38,567 bases of DNA, taken from the NCBI GenBank assembly GCA_009694295.1, contig SHVJ01000009.1, forward strand, positions 1 to 38,567. The letters run 5' to 3'. This DNA comes from Acidimicrobiia bacterium. GTDB taxonomy: Bacteria; Actinomycetota; Acidimicrobiia; IMCC26256; PALSA-555. The notes beneath the pieces were generated by a model. It was not told the DNA's origin. It ran no database searches and saw only the letters and a program-made list of their open reading frames with translations. Of this stretch, positions 15,376 through 22,995 are shown piece by piece. The position numbers and the translations under genes are program-made. Numbering within the stretch: the first letter of the stretch is position 1; each line of letters opens with the position of its first letter.

Positions 15376-16380
15376 GTGAGCGACGTCAATGACCGCGAGT
15401 TCCTTGCCGACCTCGCGACGCGTGCTTCGGCCGAAGCCCAGAAGAACTCGCCTTCGGCAGTTGTCGGGTCGCTCGTGCCGCTGTCAGGCGGGTACTCGAG
15501 TCTCACCTACGAGGCAGTGCTGGCTGGGACAGGTGATCCGGAGCGGCGCATCGTGCTGAAGGTTGCCCCGCCAGGTCTCGATCCGGTGCGCAATCGCGAC
15601 GTGCTGCGCCAAGCGCGAGTGCTCGTGGCGTTGCGTGGTGTCGAAGGTGTGCGGGTTCCCGAGGTGCTCTTGGAGTCGATCGGTGCGCCACCGGAGCGCC
15701 CGCCTTTCTTCGCGATGAGCTTTGCCGACGGCGATTCCGTCGACCCTCTTGTCGACCGGGCCGATGAGCCGTCGGGTGCCGTGCTCGCAGAGCGCGCGCT
15801 CGCGGCGGCTCGCATGTTGGGCGCATTGCAACGCTGCAGTCCCGCGTCAATCGGGCTGGGCGACGAGCCTGTAACGGGTTTGCAAGCCGAGGTTGCGCGT
15901 TGGTGCCGTGCGCTCGAGAGCGTCGAGGACGACCTGCGCCTCGATGGGCCGGCACTAGGGGAGAGGCTCCTCGATCTTGTCCCTCCCACCGACGCTCCGG
16001 TGCTGGTGCATGGTGACTACAAGCTGGGCAACATGCGATGTCAGGGCGCTGAGATCAGGGCACTCGTCGATTGGGAGATCTGGTCGATCGGCGACGGCCG
16101 CACGGACCTGGCGTGGTTGCTCATGATGCTCGACCCGCGCTACCCGGCGCGGGTACGCGACGTACCCGAGCTCCCCACGGCCAACGAGATCCAACGCGAG
16201 TACGAGCAGGTGCTCGGCCGATCCGTGCGAGCCATGGAATGGTTCCATGCATTCGTGCGGCTGAAGCAAGCGGCGACCACGGCGCTCATCACAAAGCAGG
16301 CCCGCAAGCGCGGTGATCCGGGATATCCGAAGTTGATCGCCGACCACCTACACGCAGTCCGATCCGGGCTCGATCAATGA
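15376..16380 (+). CDS. Aminoglycoside phosphotransferase-like kinase (ACAD10/APH type)
   Basis: The start is GTG 15376, with AGAAGG at 15364-15369. The 334-residue kinase-fold protein shows a glycine-rich start (PLSGGYSSLTYEAVL), an ATP-binding Lys in RIVLKVAPPG, the catalytic loop VLVHGDYKLGNM (around residues 211-222) and the metal-binding segment VDWEIWSIGDGRTDLAWLL. These are the HxDxxxxN and D(F/W)E motifs of the APH family. In actinobacterial lipid-catabolism clusters such proteins sit beside acyl-CoA dehydrogenases and are thought to phosphorylate hydroxy-acyl intermediates, as human ACAD10/11 do for 4-hydroxy acids. Resistance to antibiotics is not implied. It is followed by the P450 after 52 bp. 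Confidence 0.82.
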   Translation: MSDVNDREFLADLATRASAEAQKNSPSAVVGSLVPLSGGYSSLTYEAVLAGTGDPERRIVLKVAPPGLDPVRNRDVLRQARVLVALRGVEGVRVPEVLLESIGAPPERPPFFAMSFADGDSVDPLVDRADEPSGAVLAERALAAARMLGALQRCSPASIGLGDEPVTGLQAEVARWCRALESVEDDLRLDGPALGERLLDLVPPTDAPVLVHGDYKLGNMRCQGAEIRALVDWEIWSIGDGRTDLAWLLMMLDPRYPARVRDVPELPTANEIQREYEQVLGRSVRAMEWFHAFVRLKQAATTALITKQARKRGDPGYPKLIADHLHAVRSGLDQ

Positions 16381-16432
16381 GTTCTGTTGCTGGCTACCAT
16401 GGCAGCGCACACGCACCAAGGAGGTGTCACAC

Positions 16433-17653
16433 GTGACCCAGGACGCGCCCGACTTCGAGTACGAAGAGGTTGATTTCGTCACCGGCCAGCCGTATCCACA
16501 GTGGCAGCGCGCGCGCGAGTCCTGCCCAGTGATCAAGACCGACGCGACGGCAATGGGCATCGCCGGCGGTTCGCTCTTCCAGATCACTCGCTGGGACGAC
16601 GTGGAGCACGCATTGCGCGACCCGCAGACGTTCTCGTCGGCGAGCAACCTCGAGCACATGGCTCCGTATATGGGTGAGTTGATCCTGGGCATGGACGGCC
16701 AGGAGCACCGTGAGTACCGGAGCCTCGTGGCGCCGGCATTCCGGGCCTCGCGACTTGCTCACTGGGAAGACGCTGTGGTTCGCCCGTCGATCGAGATGTA
16801 CGTCGACGAGATTGCACCGCTCGGCCGCGCCGAGCTCGTGCGCGACATCACCCGTCGCTTCCCGGCCCGCGTGATCTGCGCCATCGTCGGTGTGCCGGTG
16901 CAGGACAGCGCACAGTTCCAGGAATGGTCCGAGCAGATCAACGGTGGACCCATGCACCCCAAGGCGGGCATGGCCGCGTCCCGAGCCATGCGCGAGTACC
17001 TCGAGCCGCTAGTGGAGGCGCGTCGAGTCGAGCCGCAGGCCGATCTGTTGAGTGACTTAGTACATGCCGAGGTCGACGGCGAGCGCCTCACCGACGAGCG
17101 CCTGTATGGGTTCCTGCGGCTCCTGCTGCCGGCGGGCGCGGAGACGACGTATCGCGCGATGGGCAACGCGCTCACCGCACTGCTGCTCCACCCCGACGTC
17201 ATGGAGCGCGTCGTCGCCGACCGTGACCTCGTGCCCGCTCTGATCGAAGAGACGCTGCGGTGGGAGACGTCTGTGGCCCAGGTGAGTCGGGTGGCCACGG
17301 CCGACACCGAGGTCGCCGGGTGCCCGATCCCCGCGGGTGGGGCGGTCGCGGTGATCGTCGGCTCGGCCGATCGCGAGGCCACCCGCTACGACGACGGCGA
17401 GCGCTTCGATCTCGACCGCGCGACTCAGCATCACCTCGCGTTCGGCACCGGCCCGCACCAGTGTCTCGGTATGCATCTGGCGCGGCTGGAGCTGCGCGTG
17501 GGCCTCGATGTGGTGCTCGACCGGCTCCCGAACCTGCGACTCGACCCGGAGGCGCCGACGCCGGTCATCGAGGGACTCGCCTTTCGCGGGCCCACCTCGC
17601 TCCCAGTCATGTTCGATGCGTCACCGAGCGCGACGGAAGATGCGACTCGATGA
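16433..17653 (+). CDS. Cytochrome P450
   Basis: The start is GTG 16433, because AAGGAGGTG at 16418-16426 sits 6 nt ahead; the GTG at 16424 would lie inside that ribosome site. The 406-residue soluble P450 shows the I-helix oxygen-activation motif A234-G-A-E-T-T, the K-helix ExxR in ETLRWE, and the heme-binding loop FGTGPHQCLG with thiolate Cys344. Its acidic N-terminus without a membrane anchor is typical for bacterial class I P450s fed by ferredoxin; no ferredoxin gene lies nearby. It probably hydroxylates a lipid or terpenoid/steroid-like substrate before CoA activation. The stop overlaps the ATG of the CoA transferase (ATGA). Confidence 0.92.
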   Translation: MTQDAPDFEYEEVDFVTGQPYPQWQRARESCPVIKTDATAMGIAGGSLFQITRWDDVEHALRDPQTFSSASNLEHMAPYMGELILGMDGQEHREYRSLVAPAFRASRLAHWEDAVVRPSIEMYVDEIAPLGRAELVRDITRRFPARVICAIVGVPVQDSAQFQEWSEQINGGPMHPKAGMAASRAMREYLEPLVEARRVEPQADLLSDLVHAEVDGERLTDERLYGFLRLLLPAGAETTYRAMGNALTALLLHPDVMERVVADRDLVPALIEETLRWETSVAQVSRVATADTEVAGCPIPAGGAVAVIVGSADREATRYDDGERFDLDRATQHHLAFGTGPHQCLGMHLARLELRVGLDVVLDRLPNLRLDPEAPTPVIEGLAFRGPTSLPVMFDASPSATEDATR

Positions 17654-18870
17654 CGAGCATCATGCGCGGCGTACGAGTCCTGGAAGTCGCGGCATGGACC
17701 TTCGTGCCCGCGGCCGGTGCGATCCTCGCCGACTGGGGAGCCGATGTACTCAAGGTCGAGCATCCCGAAACCGGTGATCCACAACGTGGCCTCGCCACCC
17801 TCGGCGTACTTCCTGGTGGGGGCAAGTCGGTGAGCTTCATGATGCAGGGCCCAAACCGGGGCAAGCGGAGCGTCGCCATCAACATCGCCACCGACGACGG
17901 GCGCGAGGTGCTCTACCGGCTGGCCGAGACATCCGACGTGTTCCTCACCAGCTACCTGCCGTCGGTGCGTGAGCGGCTCCGCATCGACGTCGATGACATC
18001 CGTGCCCGCAACGAGAAGATCATCTACGTCCGAGGCCATGGACAAGGTGCGAAGGGACCGGAGCGCGACAAGGGTGGATTCGATGGCGCCTCGTACTGGG
18101 CACGCGGTGGCGTTGCCGACACGCTCACGCCGCCCGGTGCTCCCCAGTTGGTCGGGGCGCGGCCCGGGATCGGTGACGTGATGGGAGGGCTCAACTTGGC
18201 TGGCGGCATCTCCGCCGCGCTGTTCTCTCGCGAGCGGACGGGAGAGGGGACCGTGGTTGACGCGTCGCTGCTCAACACCGCGATGTGGCAGCTCCAGACC
18301 GATATCGCGATGACCAGCGAATTCGGGCTCGACGACATCGTTCGCTTCCAGGGCGATGGGAAGGTCGCGAATCCCCTGGTCGGCAACTACCGGACCAAGG
18401 ACGATCGCTGGGTGTTCCTCAACATCATGCAATCCGATCGCTTCTGGGCCGACTTCTGTCGGCACCTCGGTCGCGTCGACATGGTCGACGACGAGCGCTT
18501 TCGTGACGCATCGGCTCGGGCTGAGCACAGCGAGGCGTGCCTGCACGAGATCGCCGACACGTTCGCGTCCCGGACACTCTCCGAGTGGCGCGACGCGCTT
18601 GCGACCATGCAAGGCGTGTGGGCGCCGGTGCAACGCGTCCCCGAGCTCCGCAACGACGAGCAGGTCATCGCCAACGGTTATCTCAGCCGGGTCACCGATG
18701 CAGACGGCAGCGAGCTCGATCTCGTCGGCGCGCCAGTCCAGTTCAACGAGCAGCCGCACGAGCTGCGGCCTGCCCCTGAGCACGGCCAGCACACCGATGA
18801 GGTGCTGCTCGAGCTGGGGTGCTCCTGGGACGAGATCGTCGCCCTCAAGGTCTCCGGCGCCGTAGGTTGA
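17650..18870 (+). CDS. Class III CoA transferase (CaiB/BaiF family)
   Basis: ATG 17650 overlaps the P450 stop. The 406 residues cover the full intertwined-dimer fold of family III CoA transferases: GVRVLEVAAWTFVPAAGAILADWGADVLKVEHPETGDPQR at the N-terminus, then LNRGKRSVAIN-like text (NRGKRSVAINIATDDGREVL). The catalytic aspartate region GGFDGASYWARGG has Asp145 as the likely nucleophile, and GDVMGGLNLAGGISAALFSRERTGEGTVVDASLLNTAMW follows. It moves CoA between carboxylic acids, saving ATP, or acts as a racemase in the related Amacr group. Coupling to the P450 suggests CoA activation of the P450 product. Confidence 0.9.
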   Translation: MTSIMRGVRVLEVAAWTFVPAAGAILADWGADVLKVEHPETGDPQRGLATLGVLPGGGKSVSFMMQGPNRGKRSVAINIATDDGREVLYRLAETSDVFLTSYLPSVRERLRIDVDDIRARNEKIIYVRGHGQGAKGPERDKGGFDGASYWARGGVADTLTPPGAPQLVGARPGIGDVMGGLNLAGGISAALFSRERTGEGTVVDASLLNTAMWQLQTDIAMTSEFGLDDIVRFQGDGKVANPLVGNYRTKDDRWVFLNIMQSDRFWADFCRHLGRVDMVDDERFRDASARAEHSEACLHEIADTFASRTLSEWRDALATMQGVWAPVQRVPELRNDEQVIANGYLSRVTDADGSELDLVGAPVQFNEQPHELRPAPEHGQHTDEVLLELGCSWDEIVALKVSGAVG

Positions 18871-18916
18871 GCTCTGGACACGACCGCACACAACGTGGCG
18901 CCCTGTCGTTGAAGCA

Positions 18917-19702
18917 ATGAGTGACGTCATCTTGGTAGAGACCACGGACCGCGTGTGCGTGATCACGTTGCACCGACCCCAGGTCCGCAACGCGCTGAAC
19001 ACGGCACTCAGCCGAGCATCCGCGAGCGCGCTCGCCGCAGCCGAGGCCGATGTCGAGATCGACGTCGTCGTGCTCACCGGTTCCGACCCCGCGTTCTGCG
19101 CCGGGCTCGATCTCAAAGAGCTGGGCGCGGGCGGTACGAACCTTGCTGATGGAAGCGGCGATCCCGACAACGCCGCGGGGTGGGCCAACCCGGTGGAAGC
19201 GGTGTGGAAGATGACCAAGCCGGTGATCGGCGCCATCAATGGGGCATGCGTCACGGGGGGCTTGGAGCTCGCGCTCGGCTGTGACTTCCTGATCGCGTCA
19301 GAGCGAGCGTTCTTCGGTGACACCCATGTGCGGGTGGGTGTCATGCCTGGCGGCGCCATGAGCGTGTTTTTGCCCATGGCGGTCGGACTACGCCGGGCGA
19401 AAGAGATGAGCCTGACCGGGAAGTTCGTCGACGCCCACGAGGCGCACCGTCTTGGACTCGTGAATCACGTGGTGGCGCACGACGAGCTTCTTGGCGCGGT
19501 CCGCGCGCTCGCGGCGGGCATCGCGGCGAACGAGGCGACTGCGGTCCGCGGCGTGAAGCAGCTCTTTGACGAGAGCGCCCAACTCCCCGTCGGTGAGGCG
19601 GTCGCCCACGCACGAGCCGTGTTCCGTGATCTCCCCGTCGACCCCGACGAGATCGAACAGCGCCGTCGTGGCGTCGTCGAGCGCGGTCGCGCGCAGCACT
19701 GA
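18917..19702 (+). CDS. Enoyl-CoA hydratase/isomerase family protein
   Basis: ATG 18917 follows the CoA transferase by 46 bp. The 261-residue crotonase-fold protein has the oxyanion-hole motif FCAGLDLKELG and the second-half block NGACVTGGLELALGCDFLIAS. The glutamate of GGxEL (Glu144 in rat hydratase) is present; the second catalytic glutamate (Glu164, usually in a PE pair) is replaced, as the sequence reads FGDTHVRVGVMPGG. It may therefore be an isomerase, a hydratase with altered chemistry, or a retro-Claisen type enzyme rather than a standard hydratase. It acts on CoA thioesters made by the preceding gene products. Confidence 0.88.
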   Translation: MSDVILVETTDRVCVITLHRPQVRNALNTALSRASASALAAAEADVEIDVVVLTGSDPAFCAGLDLKELGAGGTNLADGSGDPDNAAGWANPVEAVWKMTKPVIGAINGACVTGGLELALGCDFLIASERAFFGDTHVRVGVMPGGAMSVFLPMAVGLRRAKEMSLTGKFVDAHEAHRLGLVNHVVAHDELLGAVRALAAGIAANEATAVRGVKQLFDESAQLPVGEAVAHARAVFRDLPVDPDEIEQRRRGVVERGRAQH

Positions 19703-19704
19703 AC

Positions 19705-19722
19705 GTATACTCAGCATTTTAC
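19705..19722. promoter_or_regulatory. Second copy of the GTATAAT-type operator
   Basis: GTATACTCAGCATTTTAC matches the palindrome at 7554-7571 at 15 of 18 positions, ends 22 bp before the ATG at 19745, and includes a -10-like TATACT. Position and composition suggest that the acyl-CoA dehydrogenase pair and the LLM gene at 7596 share a regulator. Confidence 0.5.
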
Positions 19723-19744
19723 ACCGCTGAATGGATTGAACGGC

Positions 19745-20923
19745 ATGCAATTCGAGCTCACGCCCGCGCAAGTCGAGCTGCGCGACGAGTTACGCGCGTA
19801 CCTCTCGACGCTCATGACGCCCGAGCTCAAGGCCGAGCTGGCAGTGGAGATGACTTCCGAAGGTGGCGACCGCTACAAGGAAGTCGTTCGACAGCTCGGG
19901 GCCGACGGGTGGCTGGGTATCGGGTGGCCCAAGGAGTTCGGCGGTCGCGGGCTGGGTGCGATCGAGCAACACGTGTTCTTCGAGGAGGCCACCCGGGCGA
20001 ACGCTCCGGTTCCTCTGCTCGCGCTCAACACCATCGGCCCCGCGCTCATGCGGTACGGATCCGACGAGCAGAAGGAGCAGTTCCTTCCGGCGATCCTCCG
20101 CGGCGAGATGCACATGTGCATCGGGTACACCGAGCCGGAGTCGGGAACCGACCTCGCGTCCCTGAAGACACGAGCGGTCCGCGACGGCGATGAATACGTC
20201 ATCAACGGCCAGAAGCTGTTCACCACGCAGGCGCAGATGGCCAACTACGTGTGGCTGGCCGCGCGCACCGATCCCGACGTGCCCAAGCACAAGGGCATCA
20301 CGATCTTCCTCGTGGACCTCTCGCTGCCGGGCGTCAAGGTGAGCCCGATCGACACGATGATGGTGCGAACCAACGCCACGTTCTATGACGACGTTCGCGT
20401 GCCCGTGACCGCGCGCGTGGGCGACGAGGGTGAAGGCTGGAAGCTCCTCACGACCCAGTTGAACTTCGAGCGGTCGTCGATCGTGTCGACCGGGACGGGA
20501 TACGAAACGCTCGGTCAGGTCACGCACTGGGCCGCTGACCACCGCCTCAGTGACGGGTCGCGTCTGCTCGATCAGCAGTGGGTGCAAGTGAACCTGGCAC
20601 GGGTGCGGGCGAAGCTCGATGCGTTGCGCATCTTGAACTTCCGGGTGGCGTGGATGGTCGAGAACGATCTCTTCGCAGCAGCTGACGCGTCGGCGGTGAA
20701 GGTGTTCGGGACCGAGTTCTACATCGACGCGTATCGGCTCCTGCTCGACATCGTGGGCGAGACGGGTGTGCTACGCGAGGGGTCGCCCGGTGCCGCGATG
20801 CAGGGAAGACTCGAGCGCGCGTGTCGCAACGCTCTGCTGACCACGTTCGGTGGTGGCGTCAACGAGGTGCAACGGGAGATCGTCGCGACGGCCGGGCTCC
20901 ACATGCCGCGGGCACCCCGGTAG
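19745..20923 (+). CDS. Acyl-CoA dehydrogenase, subunit 1 of a probable heteromeric pair
   Basis: The ATG at 19745 (MQFELTPAQ) gives 392 residues. It has the N-terminal helical domain, GWPKEFGGRGLGAIEQHVFFEEATRANAP, the FAD/substrate signature MCIGYTEPESGTDLASLKTRAVRDGDEYVINGQKLFTT, and the C-terminal GGGVNEVQREIVA. The catalytic Glu found in medium-chain enzymes (YEGT) is Gly here (FGGG), so the base must lie elsewhere, as in actinobacterial FadE26/ChsE4-like subunits where it is in an inner helix. The next gene is a second, shorter dehydrogenase 11 bp away, the usual arrangement of alpha2-beta2 enzymes that desaturate side chains or rings of steroid-like CoA thioesters. An upstream TTG at 19736 is less likely. 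Confidence 0.9.
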   Translation: MQFELTPAQVELRDELRAYLSTLMTPELKAELAVEMTSEGGDRYKEVVRQLGADGWLGIGWPKEFGGRGLGAIEQHVFFEEATRANAPVPLLALNTIGPALMRYGSDEQKEQFLPAILRGEMHMCIGYTEPESGTDLASLKTRAVRDGDEYVINGQKLFTTQAQMANYVWLAARTDPDVPKHKGITIFLVDLSLPGVKVSPIDTMMVRTNATFYDDVRVPVTARVGDEGEGWKLLTTQLNFERSSIVSTGTGYETLGQVTHWAADHRLSDGSRLLDQQWVQVNLARVRAKLDALRILNFRVAWMVENDLFAAADASAVKVFGTEFYIDAYRLLLDIVGETGVLREGSPGAAMQGRLERACRNALLTTFGGGVNEVQREIVATAGLHMPRAPR

Positions 20924-20934
20924 AGGAGCACGCC

Positions 20935-22047
20935 ATGGATTTCTCATTTTCCGAAGACCAGGAGTCACTGCGCGCGATCGCTCGCCAGATCCTCGAGGCC
21001 GAGGTCACCCAGGACCGCCTCAAGGAGATCGAGGGCGGCCAGCAGTGGTTCGATGAACGCACCTGGCACCAGATCGCACAGGCCAACCTGCTCGGGCTCA
21101 CCGTTCCGCTCGTCCACGGTGGCAGCGGGTTCGGGATGCTCGAGGCATGTCTCGTGCTCGAGCAGGTCGGCCGAACCGTCGCTCCCATCCCGGTGCTCCC
21201 CACGGTCGTCGGCGCGCTCGCGGTTGCGACGTTCGGGAGCGACGATCAGCAGCGATCGATCCTGGCAAAGGTTGCGACCGGCGACATGGTGCTCGCTCTC
21301 GCGTTGGCCGAGCCCGATGGAGACGACCCTTCGGAGCCGACCACGGTCGCTACTCGACACGGAGGCGGTTGGCGCGTCGACGGTGCGAAGGCATGTGTGT
21401 CAGCCGCGCATCTCGCGGGCCTCGTGCTGGTCACCGCACGCAGCGAGGACGGACCCGTCGTGTGCCTGCTCGATCCGACTGGCGACGGTGTCGAGATGAC
21501 CCGCCAAGTCGCCGCGAGTGGGGAGCCCGTGTTCGATCTTCGGCTCTCGGGAGCGCGCGCCGAGGGAGCGCTGGAAGGGCCCGAGATTGCCGCTTGGCTG
21601 GTTGATCGCGCCCTGATCGGCTTGTGCGCTATCGAGGTCGGGGTCGCTGACCGGGCCATTGAGATGACCGCCGAGTACAGCTCGAACCGCGTCCAGTTCG
21701 ATCGACCCTTGGGCAGCTTCCAAGCCGTCCAGCAGCGAGCCGCCGACGCGTTCATCGATGTCCTCGCCATGCGCTGGACCATGTGGAACGCGGTGTGGCG
21801 CCTCGACGAAGGGCTGCCGGCCCGCGAGGACGTGGCCGTGGCCAAGTTCTGGGCCGCCGACGGCGGGCACCGGGTCGTTTCAGCGGCTCAGCACCTCCAC
21901 GGTGGGGTCGGTGTCGACCTCGCCTACCCACTGCACCGCTACTTCTTCTGGTCCAAGCAGATCGAGGTGACGCTCGGGAGCGCCACTCGACAACTGGTCC
22001 GGCTCGGTCGGGCTCAGGCGGATGCCGTGCGACCCAGCAGCACCTGA
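20935..22047 (+). CDS. Acyl-CoA dehydrogenase, subunit 2 of a probable heteromeric pair
   Basis: ATG 20935 has GAGGAG at 20924-20929, directly after the stop of its partner. The 370-residue product is short, and its middle beta domain is degenerate: the usual TEPxxGSD is replaced by LALAEPDGDDPSEP. It keeps the FAD-contacting QFDRPLGSFQAVQ and QHLHGGVGVDLAYPLHRYFFW motifs. This mixture of good FAD contacts and a poor active site is typical of the beta-type partner in actinobacterial alpha2-beta2 dehydrogenases (FadE27/FadE29-like). It probably forms one enzyme with the product of 19745. Its 3' end overlaps the convergent sulfotransferase gene by 34 bp. Confidence 0.88.
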   Translation: MDFSFSEDQESLRAIARQILEAEVTQDRLKEIEGGQQWFDERTWHQIAQANLLGLTVPLVHGGSGFGMLEACLVLEQVGRTVAPIPVLPTVVGALAVATFGSDDQQRSILAKVATGDMVLALALAEPDGDDPSEPTTVATRHGGGWRVDGAKACVSAAHLAGLVLVTARSEDGPVVCLLDPTGDGVEMTRQVAASGEPVFDLRLSGARAEGALEGPEIAAWLVDRALIGLCAIEVGVADRAIEMTAEYSSNRVQFDRPLGSFQAVQQRAADAFIDVLAMRWTMWNAVWRLDEGLPAREDVAVAKFWAADGGHRVVSAAQHLHGGVGVDLAYPLHRYFFWSKQIEVTLGSATRQLVRLGRAQADAVRPSST

Positions 22048-22982
22048 CCCGGACGGCACGCGCGTCGCAGCGCTTCTTGCTCTTCCGCGGGAAGCGCCGG
22101 GAGGCGGAGCGCCGGAAGCCCTCGTACGTGCGCGGCGCCAAGGTCGAGGAACCGGTCGTCGGTCGGGAGCTCGAAGTGCTCCGCGATCCGCTCGAGCACC
22201 GGCCGGGGCGTGGCGAGCAGGTCTTCGAAGCGCACCTCGATGATCTGGTCGCGGTCGAGGTGGGTCAGTGCGCGGAAGCCGTGCAGGAGCTGGTCGCTCC
22301 AGTACTGGCCGACCACCCCGACCGGAGGGGGTGTCTCGAGCGCATGGCGGATAGCGGTCTCTTCGTCGACGTCGGGAGGGAAGAGGTCGAAGATCATCGC
22401 CATGCCGAGGCGGAAGAACGGGTAGGCGCGAATTGAAAGTGCTGCCTCAGGTCCGTCGCGGTGGATGTGGACGAAGCGCGCGCGCGGAAACACGTCTACA
22501 AGATCAGGGAGGTAGGCGATCGACGCTCCCGAGCGCTCGACCCAGATCGAGCCGCCGGCCTGCTGCGCGAGCCAGTCGAAGAGCGCGCAGTAGTGGTCGG
22601 CCATTGGCTGGGACGGGAGTGAGCGCGCGAACGCGACGAAGTCGTCGAAGAGTGCGTCGGGGTCCTCGGAGAGCCGGGGGAGCGCACTCAAGAGTGGCGC
22701 GGGTAGCGGATCCCCGGCTTGGTACCGGGCGCGGGGTGCACCGAACGGGTATTGCACCTCGGGCGAGGTGTATCCCCGGCCCAGCACCTCGTTCACGACC
22801 CGCAGCTCCATCCCGAGCAGTTCGGCGACGGCGTCGCCGCTGATCGGTCCCGCGCGAAATCGGTGGCCGGGGTCGAGCTCAGCCAGGAACTCGTTGATGC
22901 TCACCACGTCGGAATGTTCGGCCAGCATTGTCGACAGCAGGGTCGACCCGCACCGTCCGGTGCCGACGATGAAGCGCTCCAA
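22014..22982 (-). CDS. Sulfotransferase family protein (second type)
   Basis: The 322-residue product starts at ATG 22982 with the P-loop immediately at the N-terminus (MERFIVGTGRCGSTLLSTML, residues 4-17). Around residue 170 FVHIHRDGPEAALSIRAYP supplies the 3'-phosphate-binding Arg and Ser of PAPS enzymes. The compact form without N-terminal extension separates it from the 411-residue sulfotransferase at 3194. It is the last gene of the seven-gene minus operon and begins 13 bp after the DUF1214-like gene. The acceptor is unknown, perhaps a hydroxylated lipid. The C-terminus runs 34 bp into the convergent acyl-CoA dehydrogenase gene. Confidence 0.85.
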   Translation of the reverse strand: MERFIVGTGRCGSTLLSTMLAEHSDVVSINEFLAELDPGHRFRAGPISGDAVAELLGMELRVVNEVLGRGYTSPEVQYPFGAPRARYQAGDPLPAPLLSALPRLSEDPDALFDDFVAFARSLPSQPMADHYCALFDWLAQQAGGSIWVERSGASIAYLPDLVDVFPRARFVHIHRDGPEAALSIRAYPFFRLGMAMIFDLFPPDVDEETAIRHALETPPPVGVVGQYWSDQLLHGFRALTHLDRDQIIEVRFEDLLATPRPVLERIAEHFELPTDDRFLDLGAAHVRGLPALRLPALPAEEQEALRRACRPGQVLLGRTASA

Positions 22983-22995
22983 CGTCCGTCCCCGA

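Noticed and set aside
17431-19377. 648-codon minus-strand open frame
   Set aside because: Antisense to P450, CoA transferase and hydratase genes, all of which have strong family motifs; no motif in the shadow frame.
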